Assembly (NCBI RefSeq): GCF_902635505.1
Contig: NC_045428.1
Location: 226,192,107 to 226,256,106, forward strand
Source of the DNA: Sarcophilus harrisii
Taxonomy: Eukaryota > Chordata > Mammalia > Dasyuromorphia > Dasyuridae
DNA: 64,000 bases
Direction of reading: 5' to 3'
Shown here: positions 11,955 through 23,400 of the stretch, in pieces
How the letters are laid out: every line of letters begins with the position of its first letter
Numbering within the stretch: position 1 is the first letter of the stretch
Translations under genes and position numbers: made by a program
The notes under the pieces: model-generated
What the model saw: only the letters and a program-made list of their open reading frames with translations
The model's database searches: none
What the model was told of the DNA's origin: nothing

Positions 11955-12225
11955 AAATACCAAGGCAGATAGAGCCATAGTGCAGTTCTGGGCCTGAGGT
12001 CAGGAAGTTCAAATCTGACCTCAGATACTTAGGAGCTCTGTGACCCTGGGCAAGCCACTTATCACTCTCTACCTCAGTAAATCTGTAAAATGAGCTGGAG
12101 AGAAAATGGCAAAGCATTCCAGTATCTTTGCTAAACATGCACAGTCCCTCCAATCCAAACAGGTTCATGAAAGATAGGACAAGACTGAAGAAGGACCTGA
12201 ACAGCAGCACAACCTTGTGACCAAA
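11955..12225 (+). mobile_element. MAR1-type marsupial SINE
   Basis: The tRNA-like head (GTTCAAATCTGACCTCAGA, TGTGACCCTGGGCAAGCCAC) is followed by AAATGAGCTGGAGAGAAAAT and ATTCCAGTATCTTTGCTAA, as in MAR1. Confidence 0.85.
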
Positions 12226-12848
12226 ACAAGGGGGGCAGAGTACTTACATGTCTAGCACAAGGACACAGACAAGGATAAAGTCACTCTATTTGGATAATCA
12301 TTTTAATATCATGTGCTCGTGTGAGCTTTCTGTGGTGATTATGCCACAGAAGATAACCAAGTTCAAGAATGTGACCTTCCCAGTGACATGTGGGAGTATG
12401 GCATTTGTTTATAAGTTTGTTTTTGACACTTGGATTTAAATGAAATAGCTGTACTTAGCAGGAGCTTCAACTACTTGGAACACTGATCAAAATCCAGACA
12501 AAGAGGCCTCCAAAAAAAGAGATAAAAAATAAAGCTCAAGAGCAGTAATCATAGCCCTATATGCTTTCAGATTCTATTTCACAACTCCTAGTTTTTAATT
12601 TTTATTTTTTATTATGAACTTGATAAACATTATGAAAATTTTTAAGGAAATTTTAAGGAAAGAGGATTACATAGAAGGTATAAATTGATTATACATAGTC
12701 CTAAAAAGTATATATTGTATCTATTACATTTAGCCCTATAGCTCCAATATTTTATCTCCTCTAAACTTTCTTCTTGTGTATGTTAAGATGTATTACTATA
12801 TTTTCTTTTTATTACCATCATCAGTTGTCCTTTTGTCTTCCATAACTC

Positions 12849-12849
12849 A

Positions 12850-12897
<48 letters not shown>
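12849..12897. repeat. (CT)n(CA)n compound microsatellite
   Basis: A run of CT repeats with a few T interruptions passes directly into CA repeats. Confidence 0.95.
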
Positions 12898-13059
12898 AAG
12901 TTTTCCCTTTGTAACAAATGTAATCAAACAAAACAAATCCACACATTGGCTGTGTCTGTACACATACCTATGGCTCATTCTGCACCCCTATGTCAAAGGT
13001 AGTAATCATGTTTCATCATCAGTGTCATAGAGTCTTAAGAGGTTATATAGCATATTGGA

Positions 13060-14310
13060 GTTATCAAGCATTACACAGTTGTTTTCCTTTACAAAACTGT
13101 AGTTTTTGTATAAATTGTTCTATTTCTGTTCACTACTTTCTGAAGTTTCTCCATCTGTCATGCTGATCATTTCTTAGAGCATTGTAATTATATTACATTC
13201 ATATGCCACAATTTGCTTTTATTAAAATGTACTGAATACCAACAAATATGAACTACAGGGGAAAAAAGGGCGGGGGACAGCTGGGTGGAATTCTGGCAAG
13301 GCCCTGGAGTCAGGAACACCTGAATTCAAATCCAGCCTCAGACACTTGCTGTGTGACCTTGGGTACAACACTTATCCCTGATTGCCTCATAAAACAAAAG
13401 AAAAAAGAAGTGGGGAACTAAACTAAATATGAACTATGTACTTCTGTTATGTAGGTTTGTTTCCCCACCAAGTACACCTTAAGGTTAATTCAAATTTAAA
13501 ATGGTAGCTTCAGAATTGTCCTGCATGTTTGTCCCCTTTTTTTCAATGATTGTTTTTTTTTTCTTCCTTAAAGTATTACTGTTGTCATTTTACTCACTCC
13601 CTAATTCTTTCCTGAAAGAGAAATATAAAAGCCCTATTTTATAATAAATAGGGACAATCACCCCAAATAAATTCCTCCCAAGTCTTTCTAAATATCTTCT
13701 GTCTTCATGTTAGGGTGCAATAACATTGCATTATTTTTGTCATAATTTCTTTAGCTATCTCCCAATAGAGAACTGCTGTTTTTGATTCTTTGCTATAGCA
13801 AAAAGAATGACTATAAATATGTAGAGCTGAGAGGGTCCTCAGAAGCTCTCAAGTCCAAAGAGGGAACTGATGCCCAGAGTTTAACTTGTTCATATAACTA
13901 AGATTACGAGGCCAAATGTCATTCTGACTAAATTTAGTAATCTTTCCAATATATCTTGCTATTTGGTGTATAAGCTTTGTAAGGTTTCAATGGGTCAAAG
14001 AATAGGCATGTTCAGTGACTTTTGGGATATAGATTCAAAATGCTTTTCCAAATGGCTGAACTACTCCACTGCGTCACCAAAAGTACATTAGTGTGTCTCT
14101 CACATTCCCTCCAATTGAGATTTCCTATTTTGTTATCTTTGTCAATCCAATAAACATTCAGAGGTAACAAAGTGGTTTTAACTTGTATTTCACTAAGTAT
14201 TCTGAAGCATTTTTTTGGGTACTTTACCTATCTCTATTGGTACTTTACCTTTTTTCCTTCTGAAGAGTTCCTATTGATATTCTCCATCTATTGAAGAATG
14301 GCTCCTTTTC
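13060..14310 (-). mobile_element. Old L1 fragment, antisense, interrupted by two SINEs
   Basis: ACATTCATATGCCACAATTT, CATTCCCTCCAATTGAGATT and CTATTGAAGAATGGCTCC follow the order of antisense L1 3' regions. A WSINE (13256-13424) and an MIR-like piece (about 13825-13965) lie inside it. Confidence 0.6.
13256..13424 (+). mobile_element. WSINE/SINE1-type SINE with target-site duplication
   Basis: The tRNA-derived body (GACAGCTGGGTGG, GAGTCAGGAACACCTGAATT, TGTGTGACCTTGGG) is flanked by the 12-bp direct repeat AAATATGAACTA at 13244-13255 and 13425-13436. Confidence 0.88.
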
Positions 14311-14559
14311 ATAAATTTCAATTAAAAGATATATACACACTCACACACACAAACACATATATACAAAGACATATATGTGGATATATACATATATTCACTT
14401 AGGATAGCAAAAGAAATTTGTCCAAGAAATTTGCCAGTTTCCTCCCACTCCCAGTTGAATTTTTCTTTTAATTTTAACTGCACTGATTTTGTTTTGCAAA
14501 TTTTTTTTCAATTTTATGTCATCCAAAAGCAATATATTAAAAAAAAATAAAGAGTAAAC

Positions 14560-15150
14560 AATATGGGGATATAGTTGAAGTATAGCATCAAATGATGAGA
14601 CTGATATAGATACATGTTGGTGCCTACTTAGAAGAGGTTATAGACAAAATGAAGTGATACAATAGACACTAGTAATGATAAATATGAAATTGATTTGGGA
14701 AAGCAATAGAGTTACCAAGAAACGGAGTTTGAAAGAATTCATTAAAGGACTAAGTCATGAGGTAGGAGTGCTCCATTGACTGGCAGGCTAAATCCAGAGA
14801 GGAATTTCTAAGAGTTTGTTAGCTACAAGGAGAAAGACCCCAGGAGCCAGAACACCATGGTAGGCTAACCCAAAAGGGGTTCAGCAAAGATGGTGTGGGT
14901 CATGAATAAGTTTACAGGGGAAATTTAACCCCAGAGGTTCATAACTTGGATTTTTGACCTGACATAACAAGGTGAGGCTACTGAGGACCTCCACAGAGGA
15001 TGGGATTGTAGGGTTGATTTGATCCCCATCAGTGTCCTTCCCTGCTTGCCTCGAGGAGTAATTTTATCAGTTCTTCAGGCTTTCTCTGACAGCCCCATCT
15101 AATAACCCAGGACCTCATCATTGAGTGTGTTGGAAGTAGACATACTGACA
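14560..15150. repeat. Unclassified repeat-like block
   Basis: A GC-richer block with GGGTTCAGCAAAGATGGTGT and CCTTCCCTGCTTGCCTCGAG differs in texture from its flanks. It may be an old LTR-type or DNA element fossil. I see no coding parts and cannot place it. Confidence 0.3.
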
Positions 15151-16519
15151 CTGTTAGGAAAGACATAAAAATTACAAAAAAGTAAAATGTTTTAAAAATA
15201 ACATACTGGGATCATTTGGTATAGGGACAAACTACTTCATACTACACTACTCAAGTGCCCTTGTAGTAGTTACTATTTTCCAGGAGAGTGTTAATAATTG
15301 AGTCATGAAGAAAATGTTAATATTATCTCCTCCAGAGAAATATTTTAAATATTTATAATTAAGCATATAAAAATTCATATTATTTAAGTGTCACTAAAAC
15401 ACAGATATAATTTTGTGTGCAAGGAATGCAATTTCATCTTTGTCCCCAATTCTTAATAAAGTACCTCTCACAAAGATGAAAGATACTTAATACTTTTGGA
15501 ATTGATGTACAGTATGTTTTAAGAATTATAAGTATATAATTGGGTAAAACTAGGTAATTTAAAAAGATATTTATTAGTTACTCAGAAAATTCACTTATAT
15601 AGAACACACTGACAAAAGAGGCTTAAGAGAGCCACATACATATTTAAATTTGGGTTACTACTATTTGTCTGCTGAATGGAGATGGAAACAGTTTCTCCTA
15701 ACTCCTTAATACTCTAGAAGTACTTGGCACATTGTGACTTCATTAATAAATGATATTTTGTGACTGATAAGAACATCTACCTCTTTCAAAGCAGAAATCT
15801 GTCCTTATGTATGACATGTGATTCTCACTATTCTTTAGGAGGTTGTATTAATTTAACTGCTTTAACATACTCAGTATGTTGAATGGAAACTACAGCGAGG
15901 CAGTGAGTTTGGCCTAGATCTGAGAGCAGGAGAAAACTGCCTTAAGATAGTATTTGGGAAATTTTATGGTGTTCCAGGATCCTAAGCTGTTAGGTCTGAA
16001 AAAAATCTATCTTTTAAACACAAAATTTCTCTAATGTTATAAGGCATGAATCAATGAGAAAATCAAGGAAGATGGATAGTCTAAAGAAGTAAAGCTTAAT
16101 TTGCATTGAGAAGGATCATTAAAAACATCACTTAAGAAAAGATCTGAATATATGACTGGGCATATAGAATTAAAAGACAATAGCCTGACAGCCAGATGCT
16201 AGAATGGTATTTACCAGATATTAAAAAGAACAATAGGAAGGCCCCTCTAGAGAAAGTCTATGGAAGGACAAGAGAATAATAAAGAAGGAGCAGTGGAAGA
16301 AGTATCCATACAGATTAGATTGTGTGTGTAGGAGAAAAAGTTTTTTAAACTTTCACTAGAAACTTCCCCCTTCCCCCTCACTTTTAAACATTCATATTAG
16401 GGAGGTGGGGGGAGAAAGTCCTTTTGTAATATATCAAACCATAGACTGCCATATTCTCGAGTTTTAAAAGTAATTTTAGTTTCTACATTAGCTCTCTAGT
16501 GTTGATGATAAATTCTTTT

Positions 16520-16665
16520 CTTTTTTTGCTGAGACAATTGGGGTTGTGACCTACCCAAGGTCACATAGCCAGGAAGTTTTAAGTGTCTGAAATCAAATTT
16601 GAACTCAGGTCTTCCTGACTTCAGGACTAGTGCTCTATCCACTGTGCCACCTAGCTTCCCCTTCT
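16520..16665 (-). mobile_element. WSINE/SINE1-type SINE
   Basis: Antisense: CCAAGGTCACATAGCCAGGA, CTCAGGTCTTCCTGACTTCA and CCACTGTGCCACCTAGC. Confidence 0.88.
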
Positions 16666-17149
16666 TTTTTCTTTTTAGTGTTGATAATTGCTAAAAATTA
16701 GATAGTTGATGATATCTAAGTTGACAAAAATTGTAGCTATGATAACTTTACTCAATTATTTTAATTATTTTTAAAAATCCTTCTTAATTTGGGTATACAA
16801 CTTTATCATATACTCTCAATTCTAGCCAAGTCTTTTTTTTTTAATTACTTTTGTTATTGTTTTGTTCAAATTGATAATTAGAACAGATATTGTTACTTTC
16901 CTAACTTTTCTTAAAAAAACTGAATAGTGGTTCACTTTCTTCAAAAGAATTAACAAATTTTACCAAAAAGTTAAACATTAAATGAAGGCAGTCTTTTGTC
17001 TTTTTATCCTCTAAGTGATTAATTAGGGATAAATCATTTTCTCTCCAATAAAGTTGAATATAGCTCTCTATATTTAAACTGTGGCAGACTGGGGACAAAG
17101 GAATTACGGTACCTGTCATTTGATTAATGAATAAATTTTCCAAAAATTA

Positions 17150-17404
17150 ACAGTTTAGAATAACTCAGAAAATTTATTAATATGCATAACTTATAAATAT
17201 TTAATTAATCCTTTTGTATGTAAACAATTTAACACAGATCATTTTCTGTCAGTGTTCAAAAGGCAGGATTGATCTCTTTTTTCCCTTAAAGAACAATCGC
17301 AAAATTATTCATTTCAATGTATGAAGCAGACACATAGACACATGGCCTTATTCACCACACAGATGAACTCATGTTGTTTTAATCTTGATTCTATGGGAAA
17401 AATA
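17150..17404 (-). other. COA5: Putative COA5 3' UTR with AATAAA signal
   Basis: The first AATAAA on the minus strand after the stop lies at 17173-17178 (TTTATT on the plus strand), about 230 nt downstream. This would give a short 3' UTR ending near 17150. Later signals may also be used; the choice is an inference from sequence alone. Confidence 0.45.
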
Positions 17405-17446
17405 TTAATATCCTTTTCTTCCTCTGAATCTTGATCTGGCATCCAA
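17405..17446 (-). CDS. COA5: COA5 coding exon 3 (C-terminal 13 residues and stop)
   Basis: Acceptor TTTGTTTTTAG precedes 13 codons (L D A R S R F R G R K G Y) and a TAA stop. This exon is far too short to be found as an open frame. It was located by its match to the known COA5 C-terminus and its correct phase. Confidence 0.94.
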   Translation of the reverse strand: MDARSRFRGRKGY

Positions 17447-20400
17447 CTAAAAACAAATAGAATTAATAAATCAAACATCTTGTAAAAGATACATTACTGA
17501 ATAGTTTATTAATAGTTGTCATATTAAGAATAAAACAAACTAAATTTCAAGGTAAGTCAAAGAAAATTACCAGAGTAACAGAGGTTACAATTGAAATTGT
17601 CTTTTAAATTTAACTAGTAATCATTTTCTTTAAAACTAGCATGGTACAATACTAATTATGTTCAATATACCTGGGTTCAATCTTGCCTCAGCTATTCTAT
17701 CTTGGATAAATCATTTAATCTTGTTTTCATCTGTAAAATGGAGGCAAGATAAGGAAGAAACTAAACTAGATAGCTTCTGAGAGCTCTTTTAGCTATGAAT
17801 CTCTGATCATGTGCGTGGTAGTTAATCTTATATTAGCACTAATACACGGAAGCAATAATGTAGAAGATTATTGTTTTCTGGAAAGGATAAAATTTTCTTT
17901 TCCAGTTTGTGCAACTGTGAAACATTACAAAGAAGAGAGAAAAATCTAGCAAAAGAGTAAACAAATGAATAGAATAGCATTAATGCCATTGTTAAATTTA
18001 ACAAACTTTAGAAAACAAGCTATAATAAAGATTACATTTAAGCAAATTAAAATTTGTTGATGTAAATTCTTCTGTAACACAACACATATTCCCCAAAACT
18101 ACTTCAATATGCAAAATTGCACAATAAAAACCACATATCTTCTGAGGGAAATGGGGTTGGGACACAAGGTTTAAAAACTTAAGTGAAACATAAATCGCAT
18201 TTTAAAATACATGTCAAATGGTTAAATAGTACAAAATAAATAATAATAACATAAATAATAAGTAAATAGTAGCCATGCATTTGGCCTTGAGTTACTATTG
18301 TATGGTCTATGCCTCAGATTGCACAAGTTGGACAGGCTGCAACTCTGGGGCCGGGCCTAGGGAGCAGGAGGTCAAGGCAAAAAGGGGTGAGGCAAGGATA
18401 ACAGCAGTGTGGACTAGCCCTTCTCTGTTTACAGTTCCAAATTGTACCAAAAAATACATTTTACCTAAACAAAGACCTTAACTTTATTCATTAAAGTGGA
18501 TGTCAGAAGAAGTGTAATTTGTAAATTATTGTGAGTGATGCGATTTTGAGATCTTTTGCTATTTCTCAAGGAATCACTCAAAAGCCAACTTTAAATTTAC
18601 TTTATTCTAAAAATATCCCCCAATATGTGCATCACACTGATACAAATCTGTATTTTTGAAACACACATTATAACAGAATTGAATGTGTTTGATAATGTAC
18701 CAAAACTGAAAAGGAAAAGACCTGTAACATATTGAGCGAGAGGAAATTAGTTTGGGATTAAAAGTAGATTTTAATGACTAGAATGGACATTGTGGTATGA
18801 TTCTTTCCATCAACAGTTTCAAGTGAGATTTTCTAGGTTTAAATTCCCAAGTGGCTGGGCAACCTGAAGCTTAATCTTAATTTCTTTATTAATTTCTCAC
18901 CTGTAAAAGAGAAATATTTCTTTATAACAGGATTGTTATGTGGAAATCACTTTGCAAACCTTATTCTAAAAATATGAGCTGGAATAATTATTATCAAGCA
19001 GCCAATATATCCTTTTTGACAGGAATGTCTTAGAGTATCATTAGTCTTTTTTTCTCCATGAGTAGTTTACATTTTCAATTTTTTCATTTTTTTTTTATTT
19101 TGACTGATTCTTCTCAATAGCATTTTTTCAACATACATGTAAAGATAGCTTCCAACATTCATTTTTGTAAGACTTTGTATTCTATATAAGTATAAATGAC
19201 TAACTTCTTCATCTGAAAACTTCATAATCCTTTGACCATTTATCAATTGGGGAATGACACTTATTTTTTATAAATTTGACTTAATTCTCTACAAATTACA
19301 TAAATGAAGCCTTTATCAACTTTAAAAATTGTTTCTTAGCTTTCTGTTTGCCTTCTAATCTTGGTTGCATTGGTTTTGTTTGTGTAAAACCTTTTTAATT
19401 TAATGTAATCAAAATTATTCAGAACGTATTTCATAATGTACTCTAGTTCCTACTTTAACCATAAATTGTTACCTTTTCCAAAGATCTCACAGATTATCCC
19501 TTATTTTCGTTTGCTTATAATATCACCCTTTATGTGATCACCCTACATCATGAGTATCCTTTATATAATGAATACCCTATATATATATATATATACTATC
19601 ACCCTAAATCATGAACCCATTTTGACATTATCTTGATATAAGGCATGAGATGTTGGTCAATTCCTAGTTTCTGCCACACTATTGTCCAATTTTCCCAGAA
19701 ATTTTTGTCAAATAGTGAGTTTTTATCCCAGAAGCTGGAGCCTTTGTGTTTATCAAACAGATTACTAGTCATGTGACTATTATGTCTGATTCTTGATGTC
19801 TTACAGTCTTCTTATAGTCATCCTTACAGCCATTAGCCTAATTTTAATTTTTAAGGAATAATTTTCTTCAGTTATTGTTTCTCCTTTTCCATTTGGCAAA
19901 CTCTACTTTTGGATTTTTCCCCCCCATTTGGCCAATTTTATTTTTCAAGGATATTTTTGGTCAATTTTTGTCCTTCCTTTTCCAAGCTGTTGACTCTCTT
20001 GAATACGTGTCATTTCATTCCCCATATTTTTTTTCCTACCTCTCATTTGACTTTAAAATCCTTTCTGAACTCTTCCAAGTTTGGGCTTGAAACTAATTCG
20101 TATTCACTTTTCAGGTTTTACATGTAGACATTTTGTCCTCTTGAGCTAGGTGTTTTGATCTTCCCTGTAACCATAATAGCTTTTTTGGTCAAGGTTCAGG
20201 GCTTTTAAAGTTGAGCTCTGCTCCACAGGTATAAGGGGACTGTCCCAAATTTCTTATGTGGGTGGCCATGAGTGAGGTCATTGATTTTAAGCAATGGGGT
20301 CTCTGGCACTTGGCAGTCTGCTCACTGCACTGGGGGAGCCAGACCTAAACTTTCTTTCAGTTACTGGGTTTCCCAATTTGCTTTCTGCACTGGGCCTGGA

Positions 20401-23400
20401 GGCTCCCCCTGCTGTGACACTGTCCTGAGGGATCTTGGTAGATGGTTTGTGCTATGGCCAAAAGCCTTCTGCTGGCTTGCCCTTTGGACAAGCTTTTCTC
20501 TTTTACCCAAATGAGAAAGATCTTTCCTGAAGTCCTCCTAAATTATCTTAAGTTGGAAAATTATTTCACTCCATCTTTTGATAGGTTTACAGGCTTGATT
20601 TAGCGTTTTGTTTTATTTTTTTTCTGAGGACACCTGGAAAGAGTTCAGGCAACTTTTGGGCTTTTCTCCACTATCTTGGCTCCAGTCCTTGCAATAATCT
20701 TCTTACTATCAACTTACCAAAAATTTTCCTAGCTTGCTCTCACTGTATTATCTTATATTTTAGAGAATTTGTAAAGCTTGAAAATCTTAAAAGACTTCTA
20801 ACTTATTTTTAATATTCTTTTTTATAACAAACTGAAAAATCAATAAACAAAACATTCCCATACAAAAGAAAAAGAGGATTGCATATAAAACTGTGAATTT
20901 CTATAATATAGCTTGTTTTTTAAATTACATATTAGTTTTTTTTTTAAATAGCAACATGACCTTATTCATCCATTTCCCTTTTTGAATTGTTTTGCCTTCT
21001 GTGGTTTAATGTTTTATAGTCAAATTCCTAACTTTTCTGACATCCCTACTTTCCAATGCTTTAATCATTCTAATCATTGTCTCCTTAGCATATGTGTATT
21101 TGTACAAGACTAAACTCAAAGGAGATACTATCTTGAATTCATAATGACTTGCAGTAACTTTTGCCCACTTACTTTCACCAAGACCTGATCCGACACTTAC
21201 TAAAACATCTAAAAACAAGTATTACGGATAATTAATATTGCTATCAAAGAACAGTAAAAGTAAAAATAATGCCAGAGATTTTTAACATCTGCAATAGTCT
21301 TGTGAGATTCATTCAAATGTCACTTGACTCTTCACTCACTGGAAAGAAATTTTCACTACTTACTAAGTAAAAAATTTGGAAAAATTATCTCTATATTTTT
21401 AGTTTATAAAACAACTCAATCACAAGTCCTCAAATGAGTACCTTGCTATTTCTAATTTCTTGTTTATTGGATAGCCACTTACCATTGACCTTTTGCATTC
21501 AAAAAATGAGTATTTCAAAGCTTTACAGTTGCCTTCCTTCAAACATTGTCGAAGAGTTTTTCCTTCCTGTAATATAACACAACATAAAGTGAATATCTGG
21601 GAAAATTCCCTCATGAAAAACCAAATACATCATTTTCCTTTTCATCAATACTTCAAAATTCTCTGTAATTTCATCAACATGCTAGCATAAGTTAAATTTA
21701 ATAAAAAGGGTAAACTGAGGCAATCTTTCAAGAAAGATAACATTCATTAGCAGAGGCATGTTACCTATTCATAAATGAGCTAATGATTTACTTTCATTTA
21801 TGCCAAAGACATCAAGGAAAAGGACAGTTGCCCTTTTCAATTCAGCAAACATTTTAGTGTCTTCTAAGCATAAGCAAATTTGAACTCACACATTTTCCCA
21901 CAGAAACAATGTTCCAAATGGTGGTCAGGTTCACAAGAAGAACCACCAAATCTATTTAATCTAAAATATACAATTATAAATATTGTATCTTTACTATGAC
22001 TATCAGTGGAAAACAAGAGTTACAATACCAAAAAAATTATAAAAATACTTCACATTTATACAGTGTTTTAAGGCTTACAAACTGCTTTCCTTGAAATAAT
22101 CCTGCTCTGTTCTTTCTCATTTCACTGATAAAGACATGTAAGGTACAAAAAGGTAATGATTTCTTTAGCATAAAGTTAGTAAGTATCAAAGGCTAAATAC
22201 AAACTCAGGTCTTCTTACCTCAACACCCATTCCATTTCATCATACCATTTAGATTTAGATGAAAATCTTTAGAAAAATCATGATTTACATATTTTTTAAA
22301 CTGAGGGTTAATTTTTTTGGGGGTAGGAGGAGAGGTCTATATTTTCTTTCACAACAAAACTTTTATGCAAATGTTTTACATAACTTCACATGTGTCTTCT
22401 CAATGGGAGGCAGGGGAAGGGAGAAAATGTAGAACTCAAAGTTTTAAAAACAAATGTTAAAAAATATTTGACTGTAATTAGAAAAAAGTAAATATTAAAG
22501 AAAAAAGGGAGGCAACTAGATAGCACAATTGATAAGATTACTGACCCTAACATCAGGAGGATCTGAGTTCAAATCCCACCTCAGACACTTAACACTTACT
22601 AGCTGTGTGATCCTGGGCAAGCCACTTAACTCCAATTGCCTCAGAAAAAAGAAAAATCAAGCATTTTGTTATATACTGGTCCTTGACAAAAAACAGGTTA
22701 GGAGAAGTTGAGAAAGACTTATGAAGATTCTGAAAAGGAGCTAAAATGTTTTTAACATTTAAAATTTTTTAATATCAGATCAAACAGTCTTAGAGCAGGA
22801 TCTTGTAAATCATCTAATTCAAACTTCTCTCCAGATAAGGAGAGAGGCTCAGAGAAGTGAATTAATTTAAAGGTACTGGATTTTGGAGACAGTTAAAAAT
22901 ATCTTAAGGAAAACTAAAAAGGAGAGAGAATGAGAGAAATTTTCCTTCATAAACTAAGTAAAAGTTGGAATATTATAATGCTAAAAATAGAATCATGACA
23001 AGGACATAAGTAAACACCAATATGATTCTGGTTTTATTTTGGTTTTTTTTTTTCCTTAAGTATCTATGTCCTTATCACCTCCACTAGCTCTTTTCCAGGT
23101 TTATTTTATTTATTATATTTGTATGCTCAGTGCCTAGAAGAGCACCTAGCACATATTAGGCCTTTAATAATTTGGTGATTGACTGATGTGAGACAAAATG
23201 AGATCAGCAGAACCAGAATTGTATAAACGTTAACAATTATATATTTAGAAAACTATGAAAATGAACTAAGCCAGAAGTAGAACTTTATACCTGAAAATGA
23301 ACACAAAACAAATATGTCTTTTTTTGGTTTGTAAATTTTATCCTGTAAAATGATAACGGTGAGATTTTATTCTTTATTTTGTTTGTTTTTCTGATTACTT

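Larger units (their letters stand above)
1..17149. other. Gene-poor stretch left of COA5
   Basis: No coding exon could be supported. The region holds LINE, SINE and DNA-transposon remnants, simple repeats and one CpG island at about 5150-5900. In human the 3' end of INPP4A lies on this side of COA5, but I could not recognise an INPP4A exon here. From about 14560 to 15150 is a moderately GC-rich block that looks like an interspersed repeat I cannot name. Confidence 0.6.
17447..21482 (-). other. COA5: COA5 intron 2, repeat content
   Basis: This 4.0-kb intron holds a THER/MIR-like SINE at about 17640-17815 and an antisense, internally deleted L1 at about 19070-20690. The remainder is AT-rich and I recognise no exon in it. 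Confidence 0.8.

Noticed and set aside
1-17149. INPP4A exons expected from human gene order
   Set aside because: I could not find any stretch that I recognise as INPP4A coding sequence on either strand.
19875-20514. Three open frames of 70-80 codons
   Set aside because: They fall inside the antisense L1 5' region and read it on the wrong strand.
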